64,000 nt of DNA from Isoetes taiwanensis (Eukaryota; Streptophyta; Lycopodiopsida; Isoetales; Isoetaceae), in contig JAJEKV010000011.1 of the NCBI GenBank assembly GCA_021234155.1, forward strand, positions 12,871,255 to 12,935,254. Reading direction: 5' to 3'. The position numbers were made by a program, and so were the translations under genes. Of the stretch, positions 33,252 to 46,450 are shown one piece after another; positions within the stretch are counted from its first letter, which is position 1, and each line of letters starts with the position of its first letter. Under the pieces are notes generated by a model that saw nothing but the letters and a program-made list of their open reading frames with translations, was not told where the DNA came from and did not search any database.

Positions 33252-33272
33252 GAACCTATCCCTGTATAGCAT

Positions 33273-35872
33273 GATGATGAAGATGAGTTGGGACGGAACC
33301 TTCTAAGTGGCCAGATTCATTGATCCAAAAAGCCATCTTTCACCCACTTTGGAATTCTTGCAACCCAGAAACCGCATTCAAGACTTCCAAGACCCCAAAT
33401 CGGAGCTTCTAACTTCTGCGAAGCCAAGCATCAGGATTAAAAATGGGAGCAGATGCTGAAAAAACTGACATATTTTTTTTTGGCCTAATACGACATTCGC
33501 AGGATGATTTGAGACGATTTAGGAGACCATCGTCATCATTGCCTAATCCACCAGTCTAAGGGCCAGATTCCACTATCAGCAACGACACTTGGAAGCAAAA
33601 TCTCAACTGCGGCTTCCTAAGGTAGGTGATGATTCCACTCACGGCAGCGGCAATTAGTTCAAAAATTAAAAAAAAATCAAACTTGGCGAAAATCTATGGC
33701 ATCTGCTCTCTACTTGGCAGGAATCCAGCCCATGGCAATTATCATAATCTGAAAGTTACGACAGTGCTCCCTTGATAGTTAACCGAGTGTTTTGCAATTA
33801 GATGTGAGAGTTTTCAGTTTTGAGGGCAGCATTTCGCTAACTGCTAACTGTGGTAGTGGAATCATCATCGAAGCTTCAAATCTGAGATGCTATCAAAGGA
33901 TTGGTGTTCAGTTAATTGACACGTCCATAACTGTGCCAGTGGAATCTTAGCCTAACCCTCTAATCCTTTCAGAAATGCAAGAAAATTGGGACATCCTTCA
34001 ATACCGATGGAGAAGCCTTGCCATTGGCTATTTTTGGATGTCTTTGTGGCGGGGAGTTTCCCTGGGAAGAAAATGCGACACATGACTTGTACAGATACAA
34101 CATAAGATATGTCTTAAAACTTTTAGTGGAACAATGGTGTCTTATTTGACGGTGTCTTATTTGAGGATGTGGCCCAATTAAATTTTGAGAAATTTGACTA
34201 TAGCATTGTGGAAAAAGGGCCTTACTTTTTTCAAGATACAAAATGTCCATTTTGCCTTTACAATTTTCTTACTATGGGGTTTCTAGTATGGGTGATAGGT
34301 GAATATGATATACTTCAATTTGGACAATAGAATTATTTTTTAGCAGACTTCTCCATGTTCCCTCTCTAGGCTTTTCTTCCATGTTCTCTCTCTAGGTTTT
34401 CATCCATGGTCTCTTTAGAGTTTACAGGGGATTTTGGCGCAAATAGAGTTCCCTCTCTAGGGTTTTCTTCCATATTACTCTGTTCTCTTTCTCTCTAGAA
34501 CTTTCAAACAACTTTCAATCACGAAACGGCCTCAAAACCCCCTTAGATAGATCCTTAGAAAAAAAAAATGTTTTTTTGGGGGCAAGCAAAGTGGCGCAAA
34601 CTGCAATTCGGGTGCTTCCTTTTAAACTTGGGGTCTTCAACATCTATTCTATTCTATTCTATTCTATTCTATTCTATTTTGCATTACGCACCATCCGTAT
34701 AAAAACGGACATGCATAAAATCTATACCATTGCTAGATAGGACTCTTCTTCAATACAATCCGATTCAAATTGTGATCGACAAGCAATATTGGGCTTCCCA
34801 ATGGCATCGATTGCTTACTAGAAAAAATCTTTATCTAGGGCTATCTATTCAGGACATATGCTATAGTACACTTGGATCCGATAAAGTTCATTTTTGGGGT
34901 GGTATTGCTTCCTTTTTTGAATTAGATCTTTAGTTGGCATTAGGAATGGGGAGACAAATCCAAAAGCAGCAGCAGGTCCAGAAGAAAAAGAGAGTAGAAT
35001 GTGTCAAGGAGTCTCAAGGTCAACATGCAATATAAATGGTGGATAATGTGGTATTCCAACATAATACCTCAGCAAATGAACACTTGATACATGATAGTGT
35101 TGTGGTACAAGAAGGACAAGACCAGAAATTTGAGGTAATGCCATCCTCACTACATGAGGATGTCTACACTCTTGAAGAGTTTAAGGTCCAAAAATGTGAA
35201 ATGGAATTTCAATTTCTCTGAGATCATGGCGACAAATTGGCTAACATGGCAAAGGTTGTGCTACTAATGTTATCAACCTCTGACCAGGTACAATTTCTTG
35301 ATATATTGGGTGGTATGGTTCTACAGGCACAATTAGTAGGTCTTGGTATCAGACATTTGTTTTAATTGCTATATATGTTTTACTACTATTGCTAGCAAAT
35401 CAAGACTTAGCTCGATCCATACTCCACATGAAGAACCTTCTGAGCCTACGCCAATAGATGATGCACAGAGAAAGGTGGAGATGGTAGACATGTCTATATA
35501 AACCTTCCCAAAGCACTTCTTGCTTGAGACAACAATAGACATAGCAATACAGACAGATCCATTTCCAGATGCCAAGGAAAGGTTATTTTTGAGACCTGTA
35601 GTCCAGATTGTCTTAGGGACGTCCAACGGATATTTCATCCGCTGGAATTTCTCAAGTCAAAAATAAATTTTGAAAGATTTCAAATATGAAATTAATTCAA
35701 TTAAATAAAGATTGGTCCACTAATTTTGAATAGTATCCACAACTGCAGTTTGTGGACAGCGCTCTTCGCCAGTAATCTGATCTCTTCAATTAGGCCGGAA
35801 CTGGGGAATTTTACAATTTTACTAACGTGATGAAGCAATAATCATATTCATTGTAATCCAATTGCTGAAGAA
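33273..35872. other. Intergenic, no convincing gene
   Basis: Includes a (CTATT)n tract at 34642-34679 like the LINE tails, and an open frame 34730-34933 reading NPIQIVIDKQYWASQWHR that I do not recognise (an organelle-derived insert is possible). The remaining frames are short. The zone upstream of 35873 should hold the PP2C promoter; I see no distinctive elements. Confidence 0.4.
34642..34679 (+). repeat. (CTATT)n microsatellite, possible LINE tail
   Basis: About seven CTATT units, the same unit as the tails of the TATTC-tailed LINE family, but without the conserved 3' motif upstream. Confidence 0.85.
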
Positions 35873-38862
35873 ATGATGCCAGGTCTTGCAGCAGGAGGGT
35901 TTTCCAAATCCTATTCTGTTATCTCAAGGCCAGTTTGTGAATCCTCTAGTGTCTGTTGCAGTAATCAAGACTTTTTTAGTTCTAGACAATTGCATAGAAT
36001 TTGCCCTTTAGTTGCTGCTGCCAATGGAGTAATGCAAAAGGGACAGATTATTCGACTGGCTTCTGACAGACCAATATTAACTTCAGCAGTGGCATCAGAA
36101 ACAGCTGTACAGGAGTCTGAGGAGGCCGCCATCGATAAGGGTATCAAATGGGGCCAGCTTACTTTGCAGGGGCCACGACCTGAAATGGAAGATGACATTG
36201 TATTAGAGGGTCCTTACATACAGGGTTTTACTTATGCAGCAGTTTTTGATGGACATGCAGGGGTTTCCTCGGTGACATTTCTCAAGTGAGTTCTAAAGCT
36301 TGGATGTTGTTTTCCAGCTAGCAGTTGGATCAGAGTATTAGAGTTAGTATGGCCTTTGTACAAATTTGCTATTTCTAATTACTCAAGGATTCTGCACGCG
36401 ATGAACCATAGTTTTTCATAGGATGAACCATAGTTTTTCATAGTATGGGATGCATATTTTTCTTCTTGAATGCAGGAATCAAGAATATCTTACAATTTCT
36501 TCACATGTTATACTTTGCACACTTCACAATACATGAAAAAAATTATCATTATATGGTTGTGGTTAACTATATGATTTTTATCCATTCCTCGGCATGTGCT
36601 ATGCTTTATAGTCTGATGATAACCTCTGCTGCTTTCCAGGAAGGAACTCTTCAAGGAATGCATGATGGCATTGCAGGGTGGATTCTTGTTAGAGTCAAGA
36701 GATCTACCAATGATAGAGAATGCACTTTCACAAGCATTTTTGCAGGTTGATCAAAAGTTACTTGGCTGGTTCGTCTCGCTCATTACTTTATTCAGTTATA
36801 GGGAAAATTAAGAAGGAAAAAAATAACGTCGATTATGCATGATGATCGTCCACCTAATCAAATCACCATCTTCATCTTTCCTTTCTTTCATACTTGTAAT
36901 AAAGTATCCTTACATCCATCATAACTCATTTTTTCTTGTACAGCAGGCTAGAGGAATCTGGAATAGACAAAGAATCTGGTGCCACAGCAACAATTTTGTT
37001 TCTCTTTCCTGACTGGCTGGTGGTTGCACATGTTGGAGATTCAAGAGGGGTAAGTAACTTGGACTTGCTCTGTTTGATAGCGATTATCCATCTGCATCTT
37101 TGGTATAATGCTGCCAGTAAAAATAAGGTCCCTTAAGTGGGACCTCTTCATGGGGATCTCAAGAAACAAAGAAGAAATTATTGTTTTCCTTGTTTACCTG
37201 ACCTGGTTACTCCCTGCTGAGTCTATATGTATGATGTAATTTCCATGGCCAGGTTTTATCTGCACATCTGTAGTCCCATTTGGAATACAAATAAAGTTAG
37301 TAGCAAAGCAACACTCATCGTATCATATGTAAAGTTAGTCTTCTTTGTAGGTCATACAAGTTGGCATGTTGTGCAAAACTGCACAAACTGTTACGGGAAA
37401 AATGATCAGAAACTAAATACGCACTTGCGTCGCACTATGGCGTACATCTATAGGTGCTTTGTCGGGGAGGAAAAGCTGAGGAACTTACAAATGACCATCG
37501 CCCATTTGGAAGGAGCAAAGTGGCAGCTGCAGAAGCCAAGCGTATAAGAGAAGCTGGTGGTTGGGTATGTGTTAATAAGTACTGGAATCTCAACTATATT
37601 TGAACTTAAACTTCATTTTACAGGTTACCAATGGCCGCGTATGTGGATCACTTTCAGTCTCTCGTGCATTTGGTGATATTCCTTTCAAAACAATGAGGAA
37701 CGAGTAAGTTATCTTTTTAGGGAAATTCGCCAATAATTATTCGCGCAGAGAATATTGTTAGATTGTGTCAGAATTCAAATATTTCCTGACTGTTGTCTTT
37801 CCATTGCTTTGTCATAAACTCAGTAATGTAGTTATTTGAAACTTTCTCATAATGAATCTTTTCAAACTTTATTACAGAATGTTAAATGAGGGAGTCAGAG
37901 AGCGGCGTTGGACTGATCGATTTGTTTCAAAGTATGTTCTAGTTCTTTTTGCCTGCATTTCCAATTGATTGTGTCAACTGACTTTATGTTTTGTCAGGGT
38001 CAACATCTCTGGAGAATGGGTAACTGCCAATCCAGATGTAAGGTCTATTCTCGTTGATGATGATACAGAGTTTATAATTCTGGCATCTGATGGCCTCTGG
38101 GATACAATCACAAGGTATTTAAGTTTTTACTACTTAATGTGCTTAATAGATCCAACGAATGGACCATGTGAAGAGTTGCTGCATTGTTCCACTTTTGAGA
38201 CTATCAAATGCAAATAGGATGGATGCCAAAGTACAAAAATCATGATGGATTAACTACTCAAAATGCACCTAGTCAGAGATGCATATCTTTACGGGGTTGA
38301 AACAAAGCAGAAATAATGTTAATGGCCCAAGCTTTTTTAATTGATCATATGCTTGCTGTTATTCCAGTGCTGAGGCCGTCACCTTTGTCCGGAACCAACT
38401 TAAACAGCATGGGAATATACAGGTAACGAACATATGATGGGGTATTGCAAAGATTAAGGCAAAGAAGTTGCTTATATGAACTCCTTGTTTCAGCATGCAT
38501 GTGAAGCCCTTGCAGAATCAGCACTGGTAAGGATGCTGAATTTCTTATGTGAATGTCATGGTTTTCAAATCAAGTAGCTTATGTAATACGACCTGTCATT
38601 GTAACATACAGGCTAGAAACGGAGAAGATAATATTAGTATTATCATTGCAGATTTTGGGTAAGTATATATCCATTTCTTCTGAAATAGGAATGCTTCTTC
38701 TCTTATGATACTCAAAACATCATTCTTATTTACAGGAAAGTTAAACAACAAGAGAACTTTACAGAGGAACAAGATCTACAGCTTGGTGTTAAACAAGTAC
38801 TGATAACAACTGGCATGCTAGCCTTGACTACGTACCTCTCACATTTGGCAAGCTTTAACTAG
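35873..38862 (+). CDS. TAP38/PPH1: Thylakoid protein phosphatase 2C, TAP38/PPH1 type, 11 exons
   Basis: TAP38/PPH1 dephosphorylates LHCII antenna proteins and returns plants from state 2 to state 1. Proposed exons: 35873-36285, 36640-36768, 36947-37049, 37454-37564, 37624-37703, 37878-37931, 37998-38114, 38368-38422, 38494-38526, 38612-38658, 38736-38862. All have GT/AG borders and sum to 1269 bp (422 aa). The N terminus is Ser-rich like a chloroplast transit peptide. PP2C motifs appear in order: [86 protein letters not shown]; the metal-binding Asp residues are all present. The C-terminal segment [20 protein letters not shown] is hydrophobic, as in the membrane anchor of the Arabidopsis protein. 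It appears intact and is the clearest host gene in the window. Confidence 0.92.
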
Positions 38863-41063
38863 CATTCCTTTGCATGATCTCCAGGCATGTAATCCATTGT
38901 AAAGAACTCTTCACCAATGTAAAAAGGCCACAAAGCAAAAACGTTGAGGCAAATATTATCAATTTTCATATAAAGGAGAATGTTCGCAAACTTCCTTTTA
39001 TCCTTAACAACAAAAAGAGCATACATAAGGAAATGGGTGCCGTGGTGGAAGAATAAAGAGCATACATAAGGAAATGGGTGCCGTGGTGGAAGAGTGACAG
39101 GAAAAAGTGTAACTTTGCCTTCTTTTTACAATATTTGGAAAATGGAGTCTTCAGATGTGAGCATAGCAAAAAAGGTTGTATTCTCCAAATATAACACATG
39201 TGGTCATTAAGGAAAGAACAAAGGATATAAGGGAGAGGCGCAACCTTCCAATTCAACGGCAGGCACATGCGTTGGAACAATGTTCTTGTAGGAGTCAATA
39301 TTGGCATTGGCATTGGCGTGCAGTATCACATCATTCACCAGAAAGTCAACTTTGCATAATACATGACACTCACACCAAGAAGTCATCATCTTGCAAAGTC
39401 AGTTTGGAGGGGGGTTCGCTTAAAAGGCAGCCTGACGGAGCATTGACACATGATCATGGTGGGCAGGCTTCTGGTCATTTCTCTCTTGTTCTTTGGAGAG
39501 ATAACTCAAACTTCTATATTGGATCACTTTCTGAGTAGAACAAAACTTGTTCCATCAAAATCTCGAACAAATGTGCATGATGGGAAAAATCATAGAGCTT
39601 TGCCTTATGGCAATTATTCTGCATGGTATAAGGTGTCTTACAACCTTCTTGTTACTTATTGATAGATAAAGCAAATGAACATAATGTGCATAAATGATGG
39701 AATTATAATCATTGTTAGAACAAAGGCATAAATGAAGACATAAACATACACGAACAAACTCGATCAAAAAATCTATATTATTCCTTCTAGATGTGATCCT
39801 CCCCTGTGCTTCAACTCTGTAATTGGAATAAACAAAAAACAAACGCACAAACACACACACACACACAAATGCACGCATACAAAATTGATCTATTTGGTGA
39901 TTTTAAAAAGTTCATAAAAATTGTGTCGGCTTTTATGCTAAGCCATCCATTTTTCAGGGCCCACTCTTTCTTAGATTTAAGTAATCGATATCCTGGTGGA
40001 GCTGTCTGGAGGTGGAGGTTTGGGTACTTGACATAGAAGCTCACTTGGGAGACAAAAATATTGGGCTAATTTTTCTCCTTTTTGACATTTTTTCCCATTT
40101 GAAAAAGCATAGCCATTGACTAATCTTACTAGTTATTTTATTCCATGAATTCATCCCCGTTTTTGCAAAATGAAGCTTGATGTCGCCAACGTATCTGATT
40201 TGATCAAGCCGGATAAAGTAGGATAGTTTGGATTCTTGAGCAATACATTTTTCAATCTTGTGAATCTAGGATATATTTGCCGAGTTAACCCTAATCTCAA
40301 CTGATACCTTGTCTGACAGTAGAGTTTTATATATTTTTGAGCAGTTCTTGTTAAGCCTTGATTAACCTGCAAAATCAACATTGTACTGGAGTCACTTGCA
40401 TTATCTTATTATATAATGTTGATCCACGACTAGGTTTTTATTTTGACAGACCACCTTACTAGAATTAGTTAGTCATAAAGCTATATGGGGAATAAAATCA
40501 GCCAACTAATAATGAACAATGAAATGAAGCCAATTTAGGAAAGGAAAGAAAAATAAAGTTCCTCTTCAAATAATACATTAAGTGCAACATTAGATACCCC
40601 ATTCTTACACAGCACATAATGATATACCACTCTTTACATATAAACGCATGGAATGCCCACCGAAAGTGGGCAACTTCTTAGATGTATTAGATCCTGACAT
40701 AATGTAGACTTGCTGTCGGCCACCAAGATAGCGTAATCCTATCGCCATTGGTGTACATCAGGATAGCGTGGTTCTATAGCAAGACAGAACGGTTCAACCA
40801 TTGTTATCTTCTACCATACACTCATATATCAAGATTTTAGTATAGATTTAAAATATACACCTTGGTAAAAAAACTAGCACAATGCAGTTTTTACCACCGC
40901 CAGTTACACCATGACAGAGTGATTATTGTCACCCCTGACAAAACAGTTTCAATCCACAAAAGAGAAGTATGATAGGGTGGTCCTGTCGACAATACTATAT
41001 CCTTGGGACTATTGTTTAAAAAATAAAGAACTTATATATTTGGCCATGAGATAATATATTAGA
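38863..41063. other. 3' flank of PP2C, no further gene
   Basis: Contains a 39-bp duplication (39014-39052 and 39055-39093), an (AC)n tract near 39850-39870 and otherwise ordinary sequence. None of the open frames shows family similarity. Confidence 0.4.
39014..39093 (+). repeat. 39-bp tandem duplication, 41-bp period
   Basis: Two copies of a unit starting AAAGAGCATACATAAGGAAA directly downstream of the PP2C gene. Confidence 0.9.
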
Positions 41064-41813
41064 GAATGTAATTGTCAAAAACATTGTCATGAGTTAGTTT
41101 TGACAGTTTCTGACGTCCTTTTTATACCCTTCTTTTCTCTCTCCCTTCTCATCAGCTCATCTACATCTCTTCTGGTTTGCCGTAGACTATCCTTTTCAAC
41201 CACCCTCCCAAATCCGTCCTCGGTTGTGTCTTCCAGTTCTATATTTCTATTTTCCTTGGTTGCCCGGGCCGCTTCGTCCAGTTCGATCCTGCCAGTTCAG
41301 GTGTTTCCCCTTGCTAGTGTTGGTCACCCCAATCGGTCTGTATATGTTTTCGGGCCTTGCTTGCACGACCCCTATATTCTATCTGGCTTTCAGGTTTCCG
41401 CTGTGGTTTGCAATCGACTAGAGTTGGGTTTTGTTTTCGGTGGGGCAGAGGGCATCGGGATCCTATTTTTGCTTTGGTGTCTATTTCTGCAGGAGTTCCC
41501 AGCACGACATCCCTTTCTGTTGGATTTCCCAGACTTTTAAGTAGACCAGAGTTTCCCTATTTCAGCTGAAGTCCCCTGTTCGAAGTCTCTTATTTCTATT
41601 ACAGATTCGAAGTTTTCATTCCCAAGACCCCTATTTCTGCCACAATTTTCTTCTACACAGTTTCATGGTCCCTTCTTTTTTTGGTTGGCCTCTTGTTTTG
41701 TTTTTCAGCATGAGCAAGCATTTACTCAAGAATGCAGATCGACAGTGTACTCAAGAGCTCCTATTCTGTGAGGCAGACTTGTTTTGTCATAATTCTTTCT
41801 GAGATCTGCAATT

Positions 41814-42270
41814 ATGCCTAGATTGTCAAAGGATTCGTCTAGGGCTGAGGCCATTAGGCTGGGAAAATGCCCTCTAGCAGAGCCCTCTGATACACAGGAT
41901 GCTTTTGTTGACTCTGAAGAGGAGTCCCATGCTTTAGCTTGGGCCAAGGGAATGGAGCAGCGATTGGCTTTCAACATAAATGATCGTTTGGGTGAGCTAG
42001 ATGCTAAGATAACAGCCCTGCACTAAGAGATCGACAAGAAAGGAAGAAGTCCAGAACTCCAGCTCTTAAGTTTGAAAGCAACATGCACCCAATTTGATTC
42101 TACAATGATATTATAAAACTTTTAACAGAAGCTCACAACATAGTTTATGACATCCATAGTCTGAACTACATTCAATGCAACAGCACCATTCTGGATATGG
42201 TGATCATATTACACTTATCTCTAACCCTTGAAGGAAGTTATGTAACCAACTCGGGCATCTAGATAGATAT
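41814..42270 (+). pseudogene. DIRS-like gag, N-terminal part
   Basis: The frame from 41814 reads MPRLSKDSSRAEAIRLGKCP, then EESHALAWAKGMEQRLAFNI and a GELDAKITAL coiled-coil-like tail. After a stop, traces such as AHNIVYDIHSLNYIQCNSTI continue to about 42270. Position after the 5' repeat and before the RT supports gag; no catalytic motif is expected. Confidence 0.5.
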
Positions 42271-43153
42271 TAGCCACCTCTTACAACTCCTTTTTTAAGA
42301 TACATATGTGGTATATGTAATAGAAATTCAAAATTTCAAAAACTACTATCACCGATGATGGTAGGTGGTGATCTATAAAAATCTTTAATAAGAATTCATT
42401 TTGTTTGGCTATTAATGATCTAATATATAAATATTGTAAAAAAATAATGGAGTACTTGTTTTAACTATGGCTATTTTTTATTTTTTTCAAAGAAATCTCT
42501 CTTCATTAAATTCACTGCAAAAATTGCATAGACCCCCTGAAAAATCGCCATTTGGCTAGTTATAGCCGCTAATTTTTTCCATGTTTTCTATTTATTTTGA
42601 CTTTTTTTAGAAATTTAATTCATATGATTAGAGAACACAATCTGAGAAGAATACTGGACATGAAATTTTTACGAAACATAGAAACAATTTCTATTCATCA
42701 TATTTAGTTCACAATGTCTTTAAAAGAACACTATCATATGAATTATTTATGGAGAAGTTTATGACAAACACTGCTGGGTAGAAGCATGAAAGGGTGGGCA
42801 AAAAAAGGGACACTTTTATACATTTACATTTGGCAAAATGTAAACAAATTCCCCTTGAGGTCTCATTTATTAGGGGGTACCTAATTTTCAAACGGGTTGG
42901 GAAACTTTAATGCACTAATTTTCAAAAATTAAAAAAAAAAAAAAAGACCTCCTTCGATTCTTTGATCCCGCCCATTCCCAACCCTGCTGCTCCCGCCATA
43001 GCCAGACTTTTGCAAGGTCGATCATGGACCCTAAGCCCTGATACTCTCCCATTATCACCTAGACCAGGGCGCTAGGGTTTAGGCTGCAGGAGGGTGTGAT
43101 TTTGTGCATTCATCGCTGATTGATCAAGCCCTATTAGTAGCAAAGAAGAAGCA

Positions 43154-46100
43154 ATGAAGCGAAGAAGGTCGGATCAGTCCCGTGAAGTCGCCAAGAACCA
43201 AGGGTTTGAAACCCATGGCAACCCCGAGCCTAAGCCATCGAAAGCGCCAGCGAAACTAAAGACAACTTCGAAAATCTTCATTGCAGCCCGAGTTGCTCAA
43301 GGTTAGCATTAGACGACTTAGGACCTACAATTTTGATTCGGTTTTTCCGTGTCCGGCATTTGCAAGTGGTTCGTGATGTTTGGGGCTCAACCACCAAAAT
43401 TAGGGGTTACCAAGATGCCGTGATCCAAGGGGTTTGGATGGCGATTTTCTTAAGAAATATGAGCATGTATTCGGCAAGACGGAGATCAATAACCATCACA
43501 TTCCATTGTACTTTGCAAGGGCCTTTGCACTTCATTACAAAGGCATAGAAATTGGACTGAATGAGGTAAAGGAGCATGCTATTTCTGCTAAAAAAGAGCA
43601 AAAGGAGTCCGATGTTACACATGCGGGGACCGTAAAATCGTCCAATGTAAAAATATGCAAGGTAAATCGCCACGTGTCGGTTTAGTACGGATGGATGGGT
43701 TGAAGAAATTGGTTGAGAGTAGACTTGTGGATGCTACTATCTTGATTAGCAGATTGAAGGAGTTGAAGGACAAGAGGAAGCTACTTGAATCCAGAGATTT
43801 GCGATAGAGAGTGAGAGAAGCACATTAAGTAGGGTTGTCCAAAAATCGATGAAAAGATAAACACTCGGCTTGCCAAAATTCGACACTAAAGGCGGCAGGG
43901 ATGACCAATAGATTTGCAAATGGCATTGGCAAGTCACTTTGAAGAGGAAAAATCAAGTTTTATGGAGGAGATGAAAATTTTAACAAAGCCAATCGAAGAC
44001 ATGACTTCTGAGTTGCAGACATTAGCCACTGCCATCCATGAAATCAGCAAGGATTTGGAGATGAATGAAATTAGTGAGAGTAGGATAAAGGACATGATAT
44101 TACATCTTGAAACATCAGATGTAATTTCCTTGCATCCCAGTCCTGTTCTTGCAGCAGATAGTAAGGCATCAAATCCTCGTGTGAAGAACACATGATGCTC
44201 TTGCAATGCATGCCTTGACAGTAGTATTTTGGTGTTGCCATCATGTGGACATCCCTACTGCCTTCTTTGTCTCTCATACCGTGTCTCTACTTCGAACCAG
44301 TGTGTTTTTCATTGTCTTTGGCCTCAAGAACTTCGTGCAAATATGGGAATTTCTACTCAAGGTAATTCTGTTCACTTGATTTCATTTTACATTGTAGGGA
44401 ATACTTTTTGATATGCAAGTGATTATCTTTAGATATGTATTTGTTTGGTAGAGTACCAATCGACATTTACCTTCTACATAGACTTAAGTTTTGTTGTTCG
44501 AGAATGAATGTAGTTCAAGGTGCTTGGATTTGGATCTGCATATTCTTTCTCATCATTTACATTTCTTTCATGTACATGCTTTCTTGCTTCACTTAAATTT
44601 CTGTCATGTACATGCTTTCTTGCATAACTTACATGACTGTCTCATGTAGATGCTTTCTTGCATGACATACATTTATTGACACTTTACATTCTTGATTCCT
44701 TGTTTGTTAGTTTTGATTACATTTACTTTTTGTTTTGCGTAAACAGGGGAGCATCAAGAAACCCGAACCCGCCAGAATAGAATGTAATGTAAACATGTAG
44801 ATGATTTGTAAACATGTAGAATTTTTTAGATCTGAGTCTAGCTAACTAGCCATTGTCATATGCAAGTGTGAAGCCATTCCTTGAAGGAAGAACCTTGCTA
44901 CCCGAATTCTCGATGTTTCGTAAACCTAAAAACCAACCAAGGATGATGCCAGTCCCATGGACTCCTTCTACATCAGCATCACCTATTAAGGCATTCTCTC
45001 ACGGCTCGGGAAAGACGTAATCGGGAAAGTTTGTGGAGATGGCAATGGCGGAAATCGATAAGTTCAAATTTAATTGAGTTGATATAAGCTTCAATATTAT
45101 TTCAGGTTGCTAATTTGTAAGATGTGTGATTGCGGTGGAATTAGTCTTCAAGAGGAGATCCCAAATTTGGATGCCGAAGTTGGCTTCCTTTGACTCAAAG
45201 AATGTTTCCTATCAAAGGTGAGCCATTTTAAAGCTCATCAAACAAGTAACATTTGTTCATGAGGTGCATATTCTCTAACCGGTTTATGGCGGATGAAGAT
45301 AAGAAAGCACCAAAGCCTATAGAAAACGATTATCGTGAAGGAGGAGGATGCTCCCCCAAATAACAAGCGGAAAACTCGAGCCAGAAAGGATGCACCAGCT
45401 AAGAGTACAGCTAAGAAAAGGTATGCACTTCATCTTAACTCACACCATTTCTTCAACTCACGCCATTTCTTGTAGGCAAAAATCTGTTGAAGACACAACA
45501 TCTCTTGAAGATTCTAAATCCGGTGAAGAATCTGATGTTGATGCAAGGTAATATTATGAAACATTTGTTTTTATGCACCTGCATGATACTTGACACTTCA
45601 ATTTGATCCTTGTAGGAGCATGCGTGAGAAACTGTGTTCTTACACCTTTTCGTGCCTTTCAAGGATAGCCCCCGATCCTCCCATGAAGGTGGTCGATATT
45701 GACCTTGAAGAACTCTCAGGCACCCGATCAAGAATGACAAGCCGCCTCATTGAACAGATGGCGGTGTATGCACAAGGTGTTGTAGATGTAATTTTGATTT
45801 CATCTCCTATTCTTTGTGTATTTATAATGACGATAATTATGACCTTATCTTCTTGTAGGTACCGTGATCATAATTTGCCATCGGAGTGGAAGAACAAGAT
45901 TTTCTTTTATCCATCTTTTAACTTTCACTTGTTCAAGGAAGCTACACAAGTAAGAAAAAAAATCGAGGCCTCAAGAAACATTGTAGATATCGTGAAACAG
46001 GGGAATGAAAGGGCTGGTTATGTCAAAATGCCAAGATATGTTCTTCTACCCGTGCTTGAGAATGAGCACTTTGTGTTGGCTATATTTGCCTTTGCGTAAG

Positions 46101-46450
46101 GGAATCCCGCAGTTCTTAGTGCACCATCGATTCATATATTGAATAGTCTCGAAAGCTTTTTGCGACAAATGAGAAGGCAATTAGAGGGTATGCATTTCTA
46201 TCTACTTTCTCCCATTCCCTGTCTACTTAAATATTTACATTTCTACTTTTAAATGTGCATGTGCAGGCTTCATACACGATATTTGACTCAATCAATGAGT
46301 CAAACCTCAAGCGGTGTTGATTTTATTCGCGAAATAATGTGAAGGGGCTTGAACATCTTGAAGTACCTCGAGCCCGATCGTCTTAATTGCGGCTTGTATG
46401 TGATGGCCTGCATGCACAAATTTGTGAACGCAGCTTGTCGGAAATAAGGA
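43154..46450 (+). pseudogene. Transposon gene: coiled coil, RING finger, Ulp1/C48 protease
   Basis: Starts MKRRRSDQSREVAKNQGFET. Later pieces: DFLKKYEHVFGKTEINNHHI (43434 on), a charged helical stretch KSSFMEEMKILTKPIEDM (43914-44195), and a RING-type finger CNACLDSSILVLPSCGHPYC (about 44205-44280) followed by LLC and CVFHC. 45590-46440 holds the C48 region: LPSEWKNKIFFYPSFNF, YVLLPVLENEHFVLAIFAF (catalytic His) and LNCGLYVMACMHK (catalytic Cys). A GT-AG intron at about 45776-45858 is plausible. The expected catalytic Asp after the His appears as Asn (IHILNSL), and an in-frame TAA follows AIFAFA. Ulp1 proteases cleave SUMO; copies ride in several plant transposon groups. The combination with a RING on one transposon gene is inferred from continuity of strand and order only. 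Confidence 0.6.
44196..44340 (+). pseudogene. RING-type zinc finger region
   Basis: Cysteine/histidine spacing C-x2-C, then CGH-x2-C-x2-C, then C-x3-C fits an imperfect RING-HC finger, the E2-binding domain of ubiquitin or SUMO ligases. It follows a stop (CSCNAC comes just after the RVKNT stop), so it is not continuous with the coiled-coil frame as written. Confidence 0.5.

Larger units (their letters stand above)
28070..33264. mobile_element. hAT-like element, 5.2 kb, carrying captured gene pieces
   Basis: Both ends begin CAGGGATAGGTTC as a perfect 13-bp inverted repeat (28070-28082 and 33252-33264). They are flanked by a perfect 8-bp direct repeat TATAGCAT (28062-28069 and 33265-33272). 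An 8-bp target duplication with CAGGG-type termini is characteristic of the hAT superfamily. Subterminal zones on both sides share TACGTATTTTTCG and many copies of TTTCGCGTAAGCGAAA. No hAT transposase (DDE/hATC) is seen. Instead the interior holds a BAHD acyltransferase piece (minus) and PPR pieces on both strands. I infer a non-autonomous Pack-type hAT mobilised in trans. Both ends and both duplications are intact, suggesting a fairly recent insertion. Confidence 0.85.

Noticed and set aside
34730-34933. 67-codon frame that might be an organelle-derived fragment
   Set aside because: I could not match it to any plastid or mitochondrial gene from memory, so no origin is claimed.
41100-41569. 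146-codon frame before the DIRS gag
   Set aside because: Lies within and just after the terminal repeat and is hydrophobic/Ser-rich; more likely untranslated leader.
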